NCBI GenBank assembly: GCA_922989275.2
Contig: OV277864.1
Span: forward strand, 1,116,001-1,180,000
Length of the DNA: 64,000 bases
DNA from: Gari tellinella
Lineage: Eukaryota > Mollusca > Bivalvia > Cardiida > Psammobiidae
Direction of reading: 5' to 3'
The position numbers were made by a program, and so were the translations under genes. Shown here in pieces: positions 21,601 to 36,600 of this stretch (positions are counted from its first letter, which is position 1; the number at the start of each line of letters is the position of its first letter). Below the pieces are notes generated by a model. The model made no database searches and was not told the origin of the DNA. It was given only the letters and a program-made list of their open reading frames with translations.

Positions 21601-24600
21601 AGGTAGAAAATGCTGATTTGTAAACGAGTTGGTAGATCTAAGCCAGTTCAATATTTAGGTCTAGATCAGCACAATATCGCTCTGATTATCAGATTATTTT
21701 TATCGTAGATCTAGATCTAATAATTATAATCATCATACCCGATGATTAAATCAAGGTATTATGGATGTCGCCATAACAAACTTATGTATAGAATTTGGAA
21801 ATAATTATCACTTGCTTCTTTATTATTTTCCGCAGTTATTAAACACTACCACAGTTCTTAAAAGACGCGTCATTTTCGAGTTTTGACAGTTAGAAGTAAG
21901 AATAATCTGAACAAAGTGACTTTTTAGTCCAAGCATCAATTAACTGGGTACGACATACACTCGTTTATTATTGTTTGGTAAATGCCGCCTAAATAAAAGA
22001 AACAGTTTGCACGAAGGTGTAAATGAACCCATCTCTTTATTTTCGGCGCTCCAGTGTTAATTAAAATTTGTAGCAGAATGCTTAGGCCTCAACTTGAAAT
22101 AAGTCCGAGCTACATTGAAAACTGATTTCTTATGAAATTTTAAAAGCTCAAATTGAAGTTTTAAGCCTTTACGGCAGGGCGCCTGTTCAATCTTTTTATA
22201 TCCAGGCAGCTACATCAGATGGTCTCATTAATATTCAATTTCTAGCAAAATGCATTGACATATGAACATGGAAATTTAACCAACACTAAAACTAAGTCTG
22301 GGCTACGTGAAAAACAACTTTTTTGGTAATATTTGAAAGTGCAAACCAAAGTTTTAAGCGTAGCAAGGCTAATTTTTATCTCTTTTTATTCGGTGCTCCA
22401 GTGGGTGGTCTCTTAAAAATTAAAAATTGTAACAGAATGCATCGACATATGGACATGAAAATTAGGCAACAACTTGAAATAAGTCCGAGCTACATTGAAA
22501 ACTGATTTTTATGAAATTTTAAAAGCTCAAACTGTAGTTTAAAGCCTTTACGGCAAGGCGCCTGTTTCATCTTTTTATATCCATCTTCAGCAGATGGTCT
22601 CATTAAAATTGAAATTTGTAGCAGAATGCATTGACATATGGACATGGAAATTTAACCAACACTAAAACTAAGTCTGGGCTACGTGAAAAACAACTTTTTT
22701 TGTAATATTTGAAAGTGCAAACCAAAGTTTTAAGCGTAGCCAGTCTCAGTTTCATCTCTTTATATTCGGCACTCCTGTGGGTGGTCTTTTTAAAATTAAA
22801 TTTTGTAGCAGAATGCATCGACATATGAACAAGAAAATAAGGCCACGACTTAACTAAGACTCAGCTTCATGGAAATTTAATTCTTGTTAACATTTGAAAC
22901 CTGACTCTGAAGATCCAAGCATTTACGGCTAGCCATTTGGCTTATACCGCTGGTACGCGAGTCGCCATTTTCCACATCATTTTTTTCTGCTCATTTATTC
23001 ATCATTTTTTCACTTTAATGACGCAACACATTGTCAATTACATAAAATAATTATATAAAAGATTTCAGATAATCATGAATGAAGAAAATGCCGCGTTCAC
23101 GCAAGTTCAAGCAAGTTTTTCATAAACAAGTTAAACAAAATAAATAAAAAGCAACACCGAGTAGTCATCGATTTAACAGCAAAAATACGGGAAATAGCTT
23201 CTGTTTAATCCACAACTCATATTTATTGAGTTTAATACGAATACAATCACAAAATATCGTATTAAAACACTATAAAGAGAATATCTGAAACACAACTGAT
23301 CACTATGCGGTTGTTTTTTCAATATGGCGGCGTTGTTAAATAAGCGCGGGTGAAGGCAAAGTCACGTGACTGCCTCAAACTACGTCACTTCCTTTCAACG
23401 GACACCTGTTACAAAGAGAAAGAAGGAAAAATCCCGACCTGGGAATCCCTGTTTGTATGTCTCTGCATTATATAATTGCTTTCTAGGCGAATTCACCATT
23501 TTGGCTACTATATATCTAATTGTAGGCGAGTTTGTCTCTAGGCGAATTCACCAGCACCCCGTGACCGTACCTCTAATATTTGAAATTAGCGGTACGGTCA
23601 CGTACCCCTAGCGAGCCCTGTGAGGGTTGACTAGGGGTACGTGAGTCATTTACACTATGTAGCAACACATTATTTTGACTGCAGATAATTTTCCGGATAG
23701 CAATATTAATAAGCTCTCATTTCTACCTTAATTTAGGGATATTTGATGGAGAATAACAAAGAATTTGCGACAAATATTCTCCACCCAACTTGTTTTTACG
23801 TCAGGGATGAGAATAGATGTATTCCGCATATAGGGTATGTACACCGCGCACCCGATATCTGAAATCCGTGACCTATGTTAAGTTCTTTAATTTCTTATGA
23901 ATTTGATGCAAAGGTATCTTATTTAATTATAAGCTTGTTCGAAATTACTGTTGTTGTAGCTTCCTAACTTAGCTTTGAATATAAAGTGGTAAGAATAATA
24001 TTAGAAACTAGCGAAACTTCGGCTCCAATCATGTATCGATACGTAAGTTTGCTGTTAAATGATCTGTTATAAAAAACAACTCGAAAAACACGGTTGACAA
24101 AGGATCGCAATTAAACAGTGCAATTATTCTAACCAAAGCTGGTATTGGATTATACATGCACATGTTTGCTTGTAAAAATGTGTTAACGTTCTTTATTTAT
24201 AGGATACAGTAGTTTTCGCTGCCATCACGTGCTGCCGTGAAAAAAATGCAGATTGGAAAAAAGTAATTGATGACATTTCTTTGCTTTTCAGCGTTAAACA
24301 GCCAGAATAGAAGGTAGAAATGAGATATTAATAACATTTAACATCGATATTAAGGTTTTTGCAGACAAAATAAAGTGTTGCTATATAGTATTTAAGACTC
24401 ACGTACCCCTAGCCAACCCTCACAGGGCTCGCTAGGGGTACGTGACCGTCACGTACCCCTAGTCACTACCTACATTTATCACCAAACTTATGCAAAATGA
24501 CTTTTAATGAGATTCTGTTTTCCAGTGCTACGTCTACTGACTCATACCCTCTTTGAGTCTTAGCGAGCACAAGCACTTGGGGACAACAAACCCGAAATCT

Positions 24601-27600
24601 ACATAAGTTTATGCAGCAGGGCGTTTAATCTCATTCTTTTTTACACATTATTATCTGAACAGGTCCTATGAATACTACGAAGGTCTTACATAACTTTTAA
24701 GTGCGATTTTACCGAAAATTAGAATTAATTTTTTCTCCAAGTAAGACCGACACAATCCCAATGAAGGACCGAGAGTATGCGTATGACATTAAATACCCGG
24801 ATAACTGGAAAAGAGAATAATAAATTACAAGTTTAAGAATTATAAATACAGTAGAACTTCGATGTGTCGATGTTGAAGGGACCATCATAAAATTTAAAAA
24901 TTCAACACATCGAAGCCTCGACTCATGTTTACCTGATGTTCCCTCGATTTTTTCTCCAAATATACTCGATCTCCATAAAGCTGACATGTCCGTATGTTCC
25001 TGTTGATATAGATTATTTCCAATTAAAAACATTCGAACGTAATTATGTCTGCCTCGTATCGCATCCAAACTAGATGCATATTTACTCATTTTACCAGCAA
25101 CGAATCTTAAAGATGTACATTAGACGAAAATACGTTTCCCGCAACTCGATTTTCAGAAGAAAAAAACAACGGTATGGGCGGATGTCGCTTTTTATCTGCA
25201 CATCGGTTCTTGTACCCATTCCAGCATACACATTATCTCGAAACGCTGGAATCAGATTAAGGGGAAACCCTTTTCTTAAAATAGTAGCAGTATCTCCTTA
25301 GAGGGATAAGGGTAATTGCATAACTATTGATGCTACACAATGACATTTCTGGATGGGTTCCGCGTGAGTTGTTCTTTGTCTATTACACACACATTCTCTT
25401 CCGGCATAAAAACATCGACCGAACTACGCATATGCTTTAGCGTTCGGTTTATATTGACTTTACACAAAACGAAATAAGGGTGCTATGATTAGTCCGTGAC
25501 GAATAAAATTTCGAAAAGAGTTGATGAATCAAGGAATACACTGGGCTTTTGACACATTCAGAAGGTGTTGGCCTGTTTGTCCTGGATAATTGGGTAGTCA
25601 GGTCATTCTGATTCACGACAATCAATCGAGTAAAGATGATCACGGAGGTGTGAAAAACTCGACACACCAAATGCCGGTCTGTCAAATTTTGTACAGTTGA
25701 ACATCGACACATGTGTAGTGAATTTTGAGTGAAACAGTACGTACGGACCGAGAAAAAAAGTCGATACAGCTAAAAACTCGACTTATAAAAACTCGAGTCA
25801 TACGTAGGTTTTTAATAAGGTTATATAGGGAGAAAAGTTGGGACTTTAAGAACAGATCAACACATCGAGAAACTCGACTCTTCGAAGTTCGACACATGGA
25901 AGTTCTACTGTATAGATATTAAAGAAATTAATAAATTAGCATTACTCGGATCTCTCTCGGCCCTAGATAAGTATGCTTCTGGAGCGGAGTGAGAGTTTGA
26001 CCATGAGCAAATAGTAATAATATAATAATGCGTTAAAAACATTAAGATATAAGACTAAGATATTTTCAGTAAAACCCATTTTACTATACTATAGGCACTA
26101 TTAGCAAGTACAGTACATGTATATGGATTATAAGAAAGTAAAGTTTAATTCTTGGTAAAAATTAATACTTAATTTATCCAATAAAATTTATCAATTACAG
26201 TGTTACGGCTAGAGCACATTTCTTGCGTTGTTGACGCGACAAAATCAATTTGGACGCAACTAAATTCAGCAAGTGAGTTTTATGTGACGCAAGTCAATTC
26301 TGCCAACTAACTGAAACTAAAAATGTTAAAATCGTCACATTCATTGAAAGCATGCCGCTGACGCCAGAGTAAATACATAATATATACATGTATTTCATGT
26401 TGTATGCATGTCGGTTACGAAATTGACCAAGTGGGCTAACGGCCATTTTGGTTGTTTTGACAGGTGCATTGTGGGTATTAGAGTTCAGTTTGACTGGCAT
26501 ATAAAGTCACTCGAGTAATTAAAAATCGATAGTTGTAAGACGAAATATATAAAAAACTGTATTTATGGGGCAATGGTTTAATATGATGACATGTTCCTGT
26601 ATCTTTCAGATCTTGTGTACTGTGGACAATGCTTGAAGGATGATTGTAGTCTAGAGAGTTATGGCTTACATTCAGGCTCAACTCTACATGCCCTTGTTTG
26701 TCATGCAGATATTGCATCACCAGAGAAAGGTGCGTAAATACAATCCAGCTAAAAGAAATGTAAGCGCATTACAGTAAAATGTATAAAATGACAATTTTTT
26801 TATATTATCTGACTTCATTTTAGTTCTGAGTGGCAAACAGTTTGAAGCCTGATCAGACGCCGGGTTAATTACCCGGCTTCTAATCTGTCTCCAAATTGTT
26901 TGAAATGGAAAAACAATGTAATAGTTTTGGCAAAAACACGTTTATTGGGAAAGAATAACGTCTTCCCCACTGTTATAGTACCTCAAAGACCGCTAAGTGT
27001 TAGTATAAAAACGTTCAACACTGTAGACCTGTAGGGCGTTCAAGTACCGTATCAGCGAACTGTAACGTTAACCGATGCAAACAACCCATATCGTACGACA
27101 TCTAACGTTCACCAATACTCTTCAATAATAACTCATTGCGCCCCAATGTTTATTAACTTTTCAAGGGTACAAACGATTTATGTGCGAATCTAAATAACAC
27201 AAGCAAAAGTGCACTAATCAACTGAAATGCATCAATTTTACCGCATATAAAAACAAGATTTAGCTGCTCAGATGTAAGCTGCTTTGTTTGATACATTAAG
27301 TATCGGAAAATGTTGGTTTATTGATGAGAAATTAAGTCGGGACTGTTCGCTGGTTTTATTAAATTCATTTCGTAGCCATTTTGTTTTCCTTGTTGGCGAT
27401 GGCGAACTACCTCTGAGGCCGTTCGTGTCGTTCGCAATCGGTAACAGCCTAACGGTCGTTAAATGTAAATTGTTACCGTTTTCTGTTGCAATCGATACGG
27501 TACTTGAACGCGCCACTGTATTGAACTACCTTGCAAACAGTTTGATGGACTCAGATCAGATTCATTTTTTGAGCTCACCTGGCAAAAAGTGCCAAGGTGA

Positions 27601-30600
27601 GCTATTTTGATCGTCCTGTGTCCGTAGTCAACAATTTCTTTAAACGACATCTCCTCCTAAACTACTGGATGGATTTTAACCAAACTTGGCAGGAATTATC
27701 CTTATATGGTCCTCTTTAAAAAGTTGTTCAAATGGTTCCGGTCCGTTGCATATCTAGGTCACAGGAGCTAAAAATAGATTGTTTCAATATAAACTTAAAA
27801 AATCTTCTTCTCTGAAACCACAGTACCCTGAGCTTAGATATTTTGCACAAAGCATCATCTACAGGTCCTCTATCAATATTGTTCAAATTATGTCCCCAGG
27901 GTCAAAAATGACCCCGCCCGGGGGTCACAAATTTACATAGAGTTATATAGTGAAATCTTCAAACCTCTTCTTTTCTGAAAATAATATGGCTAGAGCTTTG
28001 ATATTTGGCATAGTGTAACTTCTAGAGGTACTAAAAATATATTGTTTCAACAAAAACTTAAAAATCTTCTTCTCTGAAACCACAGTGCCCTGAGCCTAGA
28101 TATTTTGCAGAAAGCATCATCTTCAGTTCCTCTATCAAGATTGTTCAAATTATGCCCCTGGGGTCAAATATGACCCCGCCACAGGGGTCACAAATTTACA
28201 TAGAGTTATAAAGTGAAATCTTCAAACCTCTTCTTCTCTGAAACTAATATAGCTAGAGCTTTGATATTTGGCATGGTGTAACTTCTAGAGGTATACTTTA
28301 CCAATATTGTTCCGGTCCGTTGCATATCTAGGTCACAGGAGCTAAAAATAGATTTAAAAAAAAAAAAAGCTTAAAAAATCTTCTCTTAAACTACAGTACC
28401 CTAATTTTAGCTATTCTGCACTCAGCATCATCCAATCAGCAATTGGCACAATCATATTGTCATAATTTCTCAGCTTTCCAAGATATGTTACATTTACATC
28501 AACGGTCCCAGGTGAGCGATTTAGGGCCGTATACGGCTCTTGTCTTGAGTTGGCAAAGATATAATGCTGAGTCAAAATAACTGCTACTGGCACCAAGAGC
28601 CATTTAACACTGAAACGTTGAAGTCATGATAACCTTTGCAACCAGATCCTAATGAGACACCCTGACCTTGTTTTTAAACGATAAAAATAAAAAAATAAAA
28701 ATTCTAGAACAATAGCAGATGACAATTGTTGCAGACAAAAAAATTACCTGCTACATCATCATTATCATCTGTATTTAGATTAACATGCAGGAGCATGTGT
28801 CATCCACATTGGTGGGCCACCTTCCAGGTTGCTGGCTAACTGCACGCAAAGCAGATCTCACATTTGATCCATTGAAAAATGTTGCCTTATTCTGACAGGT
28901 GGGTACTTAAAGCAGACTGAAAGTAAAACAAAAAAGATAATTCAGGAGCTTTTTGCTTACCTTTCAGCCTGCTTTAAGCAACTATCTGTCTACAGTCTGA
29001 AAAATGAAAACAAGCTATTTGTGAAAGGTATTCTAGCAGATTGTAGTTTAAAGGAGGCTAAAAAAGTAAAGCAGATTGCACCTTAAGGTGCATTCTTCTG
29101 TACTTTTAACCCTTTGAACCCTAGTCCCTCATATAGGCATCCTTTTCAAATAGTGTGCATGTGATTATTACACTTGTCCTATGCAAACAGTGAAGACCCA
29201 GATCAGAGGGCTCCGTAAGGAGCCCTCTGATCAGGGTCTTCACTGTTTGTCATAATGCTAAACATTGACAAAACAACCCTAAAAGTAAAAAATAGACTAG
29301 ATTAAAACGGAAACTGGAATCGTCTTTTTAAAGTTTCAGGGAGGAAAGAGTTAAAGTGGTTGACTGTCTTCAAAACTAGAAACAGACTATGGGATAAAAG
29401 GTTAAATTGCCATTGCTATTTGACATACAGTTAAACCTCTCTATTACGACCACTAAAGCGAACGCTAACTGATTGTATATACAAAAAAGCTCATATAGGA
29501 ACTTTCTGTTTCGCTGTCACCTTGCTTTAAGCAGTCACCTGCCTTAAACACTTGATAATCAACAAAATGTATTGGTCATAATGGAGAGGTTTTACTGTAT
29601 TCAGTTTTGAGTGGCAGCTAAACTCAGGTTTTACCATACAAATTAACATGAGATGAATATAACTCTATGGTATTTTAATTTCAGGAGAGACTTCCAATTC
29701 AGAGATAAAGAGTGTTATTAGTGTTTTACAAACTGCTGTTCAGAACCCGGCTTATAGAACTGTGGTATGTTTCATTATGTACTGTATGTGCCTACTTACA
29801 TTAACACTTTCACCACCATGGACCTGTTTAAAATATACTCATAACATTAATTTTACAAACAGTGTAGACCCAGATCAGAGGGTTCCTAGAGGAGCCCTAT
29901 GATCAGGGTCTACATTGTTTGCTAATTTTGAGCAGTATTCATTACATTACCTAGAATTCCAAGTAGATTGGTTCATGTTTTGGTAGCTAAAATGATCCAC
30001 AAGGGAAAATAATAACAAGAGTTACTTTGTGTTAAAAGAGTTAAAGGGAGAAGTTATTCTACACTATTTATCATTTTTTGCTGAAACCATTACATTATGT
30101 TACGTGTATGTCCACTGGAAACAGTTTGGAGTCTGCTCGGACATCAATTCAATTGGTGTCTGACCAGACATGTGCTAAACTGTTTGCTGCTAAAAAATAT
30201 TGGTAATGCTTATACAGCAAAACATCTCTATTACGACCACTGAATTGTGTTAGTTATTGCATGTTTACAACAGGTGACTGCTTAAAGCAAGGTGACAGTA
30301 AAGCAGAAAGCTCCTTAAGGAGCTTTTCTGTTTTACTGTCACCTTGCTTTAAGCTGTCACCTGTCTTTTATACAATCTATTGACCTTCGTTTTAGTAAAA
30401 GAGAGGTTTTACTGTAAAGGAATCCATATCTGTCACAATCAGCTGTGTTATTTCCAAAAATGATTTAAAAAAAATTTGTTTTGATGGATAAACCTTTAGC
30501 GGTATCTTGCTTTAAGAGTTTTTGTCATTGAGAAGAGAGCATGTGCTGGACAATAATTGGTACTCTTCTAGAAACTTGAAATATACATTTATAGCAGATG

Positions 30601-33600
30601 CTGCTGTGACTGAATTTTAAAATAAAATCAGTCTAATAAAACATGAAACCTATTGCAGATTTCTTAGAAATGCCAGGCGCAAAAAAATCACAGCCTTTGG
30701 CCTTGATGGTCAACTCCTGGGCATTACAACTCCCAACCGTTGTCTAATATCATTTAACAATGGTAGAGCAGAGAATATTTCTTAATTAGAAAAATGATGA
30801 AATAAATGTAAGGGATATTGTGTATTACATGTTATGTAATTTCCCTTCTAATTAGCTTAAAACAACTAGCCCTTAAATCATAAATCTACCTGAAGCTAAA
30901 TTGAATGAGGTATGAAATTTTAATTCTGTAGATTAATAACAATGCCTTGAACTACAACTAGTATTATAATCTAATCATATAATACAATTACCTTCAAGTA
31001 ACTCATAATAAATAATGAAATCCGTACAGGCAAATATGTGTTAGCCACTGAAGAATAATGATCTCTTAACCCATTACCCCATAGCCTGTTACCAGTTTGT
31101 TAGTGACCACTTAAAGCCTGAAGGCACATTCTGCTTTACTTCCAGTCTGCTTAAAGCTACTATCTGCTAGGATATAGAAAGTATTTCTTATGGTATATAT
31201 TCATGACTGTATAATTTGAAACTATATTCTTTAGTGGAGGCATATATAAGAGGTGTAAAATGGTGTACTTATGGCTTAATGGGTAAAAGGCAGGTGTCTG
31301 CTTAACCCATTACTTGTACTCTATGGACTGATACGCATTGTACGCCTTTATTTCACCACTGAAGAAAATAGTTCCAATTCATGAATATGTACCGTAAGAA
31401 ATGTTTTCAATATTCTAGCAGATGGTTGCTTAAAGCAGGCATAGCAAAAGAGAATGCGCCTTTAGGGACATTTTGCTTTACTTTTAACCCATAATCCTAT
31501 AAATTTGCATATTATGCCTATAATTTATACCTCCACTTAAGAAAATAGTCCCACTTTATACAGTCATAAATATGTATCCAAAAAATATTTTCTTTATCCT
31601 AGTAGAGGGTAGCTTTAAGTATCCACTTGTCTTCAAAACTAGAAGCAGGCTATGGGGTAATGGGTTAAGTGGTCACCTTTCTTCAATACTAGAAACAGGC
31701 TATGGAGTAAAGGGTTAATGCAGGATAAAAGTAATGAAAAAAGCCCCTTTAGGAGCTTTCTGCATTATTCGTTTCCTTTGTGAAGCTAACACCTGATATA
31801 AAACTGTTCTTTTATTAACCTTTTCCCATAGAAGCAACTTTCAGCGTGTTCAATTTATTCCTCCACTGAAGAAAACTGTTTCCATTTATACCACCATGAA
31901 CATGTAAGATAAGAAAAAATTTCTATATCCTAGCAAATGGTAGCTTAAAGCAGGCTAGAAGTAAAGCATTCTGCATTACTTTGAACCTGTTTTAAATGAT
32001 CACCAGTCTTAAAAACTAAAAACAGGTTATGGGGTAAAGGGTTATGGTAATCCTTTTGTCACCAAAGCAGACAATAAAATTTTGGGGAGAAAGGGTTTAA
32101 TCCAGTACACTACTGTCACACTGAATACAAATGGGAAATCAAGTTCTATATCCAGAAGGGCTGTCATCTCTAATCTTACTCTGATCCGTCATAAATGTAC
32201 TAATTTATAAAGTAATGTTTCAGGTTATTTCTATTTTCAGGTGGAAAACATTATGAATTCTCCCGAGTTGTTACATGACATTGTCAACGCTGTCCCTGGC
32301 TTGGACCAGTACCCAGCCACGCTCAGTGAGTCTATAATACACCAATAATAATAATTTAATCATAGCTTGTCTCAGCATTAATATTTAAAAGTCCTAATTA
32401 TGCTTTCAGGGAAAGTTAATTAATTTAAACATTTTGCAATCCATTGGAAATTTGTCCCTCCTTAAAATTTAATATATATTGGAATCCATTGCAAATGTGT
32501 CGCTCATTGAAATTTAAAAAATGCTCATTATTTGTTAAAGACAAATTTTTATATAAATTTTTTATGGCAAGCTTTAAACTTAAAACTAAACAATATACGG
32601 ACATGTGGCACTGATACATGTATTATAGTAATGACCGTCCAAGGTTGGCAATAACTTGAACATGTCTTTACTCATTGTGTAATTTTTTGTCACACGAATA
32701 GTATCATTTCCTTACTGTATACAGAGTGTAATGATTTCACAGGAAAAATCACATTTTGCTGTAGCTAAAATTACAGGTGTCATAATTTGACACATGATCA
32801 ATATACAATAATTATACATGTATGAGAAAGGCATTTTATGTTTCATTCATTAGGACATTGCAACATTGTCATACCATGCATCTGTAGAGGAAATGGTTAA
32901 CTCATTACCCCACTCCTGTTTCAAGTTTGAAGACAGATGATCACTTAAAGCAGGTTGAAAGTCAAGCAGAATGCACCTTCAGGTGCATTATGCTTTACTT
33001 TCAGTCTGTTTTAAACCACCATCTGCATGGATGTAGAAAATATTTCTTATGGTGCATGTATAAAGAGGAACTATTTTCTTCATGGAGAAATAAACCAAGG
33101 GCGTAAACAGGCATATTTATAGGGTAATGGGTTAAGAATATTGTGTTCTTGAGTATCGATATATGGCTGCAGACCTGGTTTTGTTATATTTCAGCATTGT
33201 TTCAAGACCATGAGCTACTGAGTGTGTTGGCACATCCAGGAAATATTCGCAGGTAAGACAACAGAAGAAGAGGGCATTGCTTTCAGTCCATATTCAATAA
33301 CTCCCCCATCTAGAAATTGCACTCATCATAGAGCAACTCAAGATTACTCTTTTCTCAATACAAACTTTTTCTACATTCTGACAAGTAATTGCTTAATGCA
33401 GGCTAAAAGTAATGTAGAGAAAAACCATATCTCTAAACTCTTACCATGTTAGCAGCATATATGTGTCACAGTGATTACCTTTTCAAACAGTTTGGATCCA
33501 GATGAGACACCTGTCTAAACAAGATTATTGGCAAGGGTAAATGTTTTAGCACAAACCAATATTGACTTTCACATAGTAGTTAATTTTACCGAAAAGTCCC

Positions 33601-36600
33601 ATAATGTTTTAACTCATTACCCCATAACCTGTTTCTGAAATTGAAAATAGTCTAGATGACCACTTAAAGCAGGTTGAAAGTAAAGCAGAATGTGCCATAA
33701 GGCACATTCTGCTTTACTTTCAGCCTGCTTTAAGCTACCATCTGCTAGAATGTAGAATGGATTTGATTCAATACATCTTCATAACTGTACATGTATAAAT
33801 TAAAACTATTTTCTTCAGTGGAGCAATAAATAAAAGGCGTAAAAATGCGTATTTATGGGGTAATGGGTTAGGAAAAGCTGAATTCAGGTTGCTCCTGAAT
33901 GTAATTGAGATTTATTAACCTATTACCCCAAAGATTTGATTCATTATTTCACTGATAAAATACTTCCTTTTTATATAGTCATGATATGGACAAACAGAAA
34001 TACACATTGTATTTTCTACATCCTAGCTTATTGCAGACAAAAATTTAAAGGAGAAAGCATCTTTTTCATATTTCAGAGTAATAGAGTCATACCCGTGTTT
34101 TGTGGCAGTAGCGAGAATGTTTGCTAATGCTGTTAAAGAAGCCAGTGTGAAGGGAGATTACTCTCGCAGTTCTACAGCATCATACTCACTGGATCACATG
34201 TCCGATGATGACGAATCACCAGGACCTGTAAGGAATACGATTGAGTTGCTGCTTTTGTATATTATTAACTCATTCCTCAAAAACTTTTAATGGAACATTC
34301 CAATTTCCTTTTAGATTTAATCCATTTTTGACTTTGTTTGTTTTCTGCCAAATATTGCAAAATGACAAATAGTGTAGACCCTGATCAGAGGGCTGTTTTA
34401 GTAGCCCTCTGATCAGAGTCTACACTGTTTCAATAGGAAATTTATTTACAGGTACTCTGTTTGTAACTTAATGATATATGTAAGCCGTTAAGTAATGTTT
34501 TAAACCTTTTCATTGGTAGATTTGCCTTATTATGTCTTTATCTAATAGAAGTGTCTGAAATTTTGGATCTTGATCAAATGTCACATTCTTTTGGGATGAC
34601 CTGTATCCAAACTGTGTCCCCCAGTGGGCTTGGGTTTAGAAATTATCCCACTGCCTCCATGCAGAGTGGTAAAACCCCACCAATTGGACTACCTGTTTGC
34701 CGTAGGTAGCGTCCCGTAAGCAGGGAAGGAGGGTCCTGGTGGCTGAGTAGCTTGGGTTATAGTCCTAGGCTACAACACTCCACTTTGGCCTCTGACACTG
34801 TGTAGACGGGTGGTCACTTTGTCCCGATGTAATCATTCGGCTGGTCATGCAGTTCTAGGAATCCAACCTATCATTCTTTCTTTCTTCTATAAAAGTGTCA
34901 CTTAGCTGATACCAACCGTGTGTAGATCTCTTCACCATACTCTTTAACTTTCATCTAGAATTCCTAGTACATGGCTAAACGGGTCAATCGTGTTCATAGC
35001 AGGACGTGTTCTCTGTGAATCCGAGTATACTCCCTTTGTATCCCTGGCGCTTGGAGTTAGATATCCACTCCGTATAAGCGTCCCCATGTTGGACTCCACG
35101 GCGGGTGGGGAGCATAGGGGGTGAACATCAAAGCTATCCATATGGCTTCCAAATCAAATAAGCGGCTTCGGCCGGAACCGACTAGCGACTCAGGATCTGA
35201 GGACGACATCAGTAAAATTTTCGATTCATTTTTAATTATAGAGTCAACTGAAAACAAATCTTTTACAACAATTTCACCTTTTGTCATTGAAAAATCTCTT
35301 CAAGGCGCAATTGGCAGTGCTAAATCAGTCAAAAAGCTTTGTGATGGGAAACTTCTGGTAGAAGTGTCTAGGAGAAAACAATCCCTTAATCTTCAAAAAC
35401 TAGAATCTTTCGGTGACCTTCGGGTCAAAGTCTATCCACATAAAGGTTTAAATTCTTCCAAAGGCATAATTCGTGATAGACGCTTGTTCTGCTGCAGTGA
35501 TGAGGAGATCCTTGAGAATTTAAAAGCTCAGGGAGTGACATGTTTGCGCAGAACAAATCGAAAAACAGACAATGAACCAAAAAAATCCAATACCTTCATT
35601 TTAACGTTTAACACACCAAACCCACCAGAAAAAATAAAGATCTTCTATGAAATCATACCACTTTCCCTTTATATTCCAAATCCACTTCGCTGTTTTGAAT
35701 GCCAGAAGTTTGGCCATCACGAAAACAACTGTAGAAACACCTTAATATGTTGTAATTGTGCAGGTGTTGGTAAACACCACAAAGGCACTTGCGATAAACC
35801 TGCAAAACGTGCCAACTGTGGTGGTCCACATCCTGCCAATTCAAACAAATGTTCTGTTTGGCTTAAAGAAAAAGAAATCACCAAAATTAAATTTACAAAC
35901 AACATCTCGTATCCAGAAGCTAGGAAAATTTTCAAAAATACGCCAACTCAATCATATTCGTCAATCGTTAATTCTAACATGACACGTGAATTCGTCTCTA
36001 TAAACAAAGAACAGGTCTATCGTGGTATACCTGAGACGGTATACCACGCTCTTCCCTACCCCGCTCCTCCCACGGTTATATGACATGACGTGACCACGTG
36101 CGTTCATACGTTATGTTTTTTAAATTTCTTTCGTTATTCATATAGCCCGTAAAGACCATATACTTTTAACCAGTAACGTTACAGTAATTTTCTCATTCTT
36201 CTGTCTTGTTTGATGTAATGTTTGTTCTATGCCAGATTATGGATCGGTAATTGTAAATTTGCTTATGGGTGTTAGATTCTTGTAATGCCGCGGAAAAAGT
36301 TATTCGGTCGAAAAACTTCATACGCTGAGGAAATAAGTATGGAACATTTGATTTACTTTCTAATGAATTTCCTTACATCTGGTCAGGTTAGAATCGAAAT
36401 AATCTATGTTCTACCGTTGTGAAACGGTATTTTACAACAGTCGGTCGTTGTGGTGCGCAGGAATTGACTACTCAGGCCTTCGGCCTTCGTGGTCAATTCC
36501 TGCGCACCACAACTCCCAACCGTTGTAAAATACCGTTTCACAACGGTAGAACATAGATTATTTCTTAAATCTAGTGCAACAAAAATGTTCAAATGGTTAG

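Larger units (their letters stand above)
18815..23575. mobile_element. Possible 4.8-kb element with about 130-bp inverted ends
   Basis: 18815-18945 and 23465-23575 are inverted copies. Both hold GGTGAATTCGCCTAGAGACA, AACTCGCCTACAATTAGAT, ATATATAGTA and GAATTCGCCTAGAAAGCAAT, in that order from the outside. Outward lie GTACGTGACCG and a complementary CGGTCACG. The interior has MITE relics, one family B copy, a tandem repeat and no recognisable transposase. Either it is one large non-autonomous element or two solo ends that happen to face each other. Confidence 0.55.
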
